In this document: piece by piece, positions 63,881 through 64,000 of the stretch
How positions within the stretch are numbered: the first letter of the stretch is position 1
Layout of the letters: the number at the start of each line of letters is the position of its first letter
Assembly: GCA_028718185.1 (NCBI GenBank)
Contig: JAQUMH010000001.1
Coordinates: 219,186 to 283,185, forward strand
Origin: Elusimicrobiota bacterium
Lineage (GTDB): Bacteria; Elusimicrobiota; UBA8919
Reading direction: 5' to 3'
Length of the DNA: 64,000 nt
Made by a program: the position numbers and the translations under genes
Notes under the pieces: generated by a model
Seen by the model: the letters and a program-made list of their open reading frames with translations, nothing else
What the model was told of the DNA's origin: nothing
The model's database searches: none

Positions 63881-64000
63881 CTACTTTCCGTAAAGTTCCT
63901 GTAATTGCTTGACAGTCGGCATCTCAGTATAAAATTCTCCTTGTGGTCCGAGGTAACCACCATCTTGCTTTTTCAATGTAACGGCATTATAGCCTTTAGT
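63881..64000 (-). CDS. C-terminal fragment of an unrecognised protein
   Basis: The last 39 codons of a gene entering from the right edge. The peptide contains VTLKKQDGGYLGPQGEF and ends PTVKQLQELYGK. The GGYLGPQGEFYTEMPTVKQL stretch looks like a conserved C-terminal motif, but the family is not recognised and no function is proposed. It ends 84 bp before the small lipoprotein gene start, on the same strand. Confidence 0.6.
   Translation of the reverse strand, partial: TKGYNAVTLKKQDGGYLGPQGEFYTEMPTVKQLQELYGK

Overview
This 64 kb window is AT-rich chromosomal DNA from a Gram-negative (diderm) bacterium, probably a deep-branching or uncultured lineage. The envelope genes are unmistakable: a bamA-ompH/skp-lpxD-lpxC/fabZ-lpxA-lpxI run, then lpxB and an MsbA-type exporter. 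Features that fit a candidate-phylum bacterium (Elusimicrobiota/Omnitrophota-like) better than a proteobacterium are the fused LpxC-FabZ, LpxI instead of LpxH, a PorV/UPF0164-like outer-membrane protein, an archaeal-style split glutamate synthase, many TPR proteins, and a c-di-AMP riboswitch. That placement is an inference, not a demonstration. No rRNA, tRNA, CRISPR array, transposase or phage module was seen.

Layout. 1-3.1 kb: 5' end of a YggS-type gene, then a long TPR/CsgG-like protein. 3.2-7.4 kb: RNB ribonuclease, LssY-C domain protein, patatin phospholipase and a degenerate NodB-like protein. 7.6-10.5 kb: coaD and recG, with rpmB divergent. 10.6-17.7 kb: PorV-like protein, then an overlapping envelope-glycan run (galT, deacetylase, GT4, MsbA-type ABC), then an orphan secretin whose leader carries a G10 tract. 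17.7-28.4 kb: the lipid A/outer-membrane cluster, read leftward from a good promoter upstream of bamA. 28.4-36.6 kb: carA-carB-purF, then a c-di-AMP riboswitch and a KimA-like potassium transporter. 36.7-38.5 kb: a TMTC-like membrane/TPR protein. 38.7-44.2 kb: split glutamate synthase with extra ferredoxin and flavoprotein. 44.7-47.2 kb: HlyD/ABC export operon on the plus strand. 47.3-53.9 kb: response regulator, M23 peptidase, DUF401 permease, Hpt protein, GspE/PilB ATPase fused to a receiver domain, and a PLP enzyme. 54.2-63.8 kb: DEAD-box helicase, nitronate monooxygenase-like enzyme, GT-C transferase, TypA, VIT-like protein, Fe-S aldo/keto reductase, metallophosphoesterase and a small lipoprotein. 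The right edge cuts an unrecognised gene.

Two features run across the window. Many intergenic gaps hold hairpins whose stems differ but whose loops and flanks recur. Several short-period (7-9 bp) minisatellites occur both between genes and in frame inside conserved enzymes (carA, carB, gltB-like). The best regulatory find is the ydaO-type riboswitch with its overlapping terminator in front of the KimA-like gene. The best protein-level oddity is the GspE/PilB-receiver fusion next to an Hpt protein. No wholly new multi-gene system can be claimed from sequence alone.
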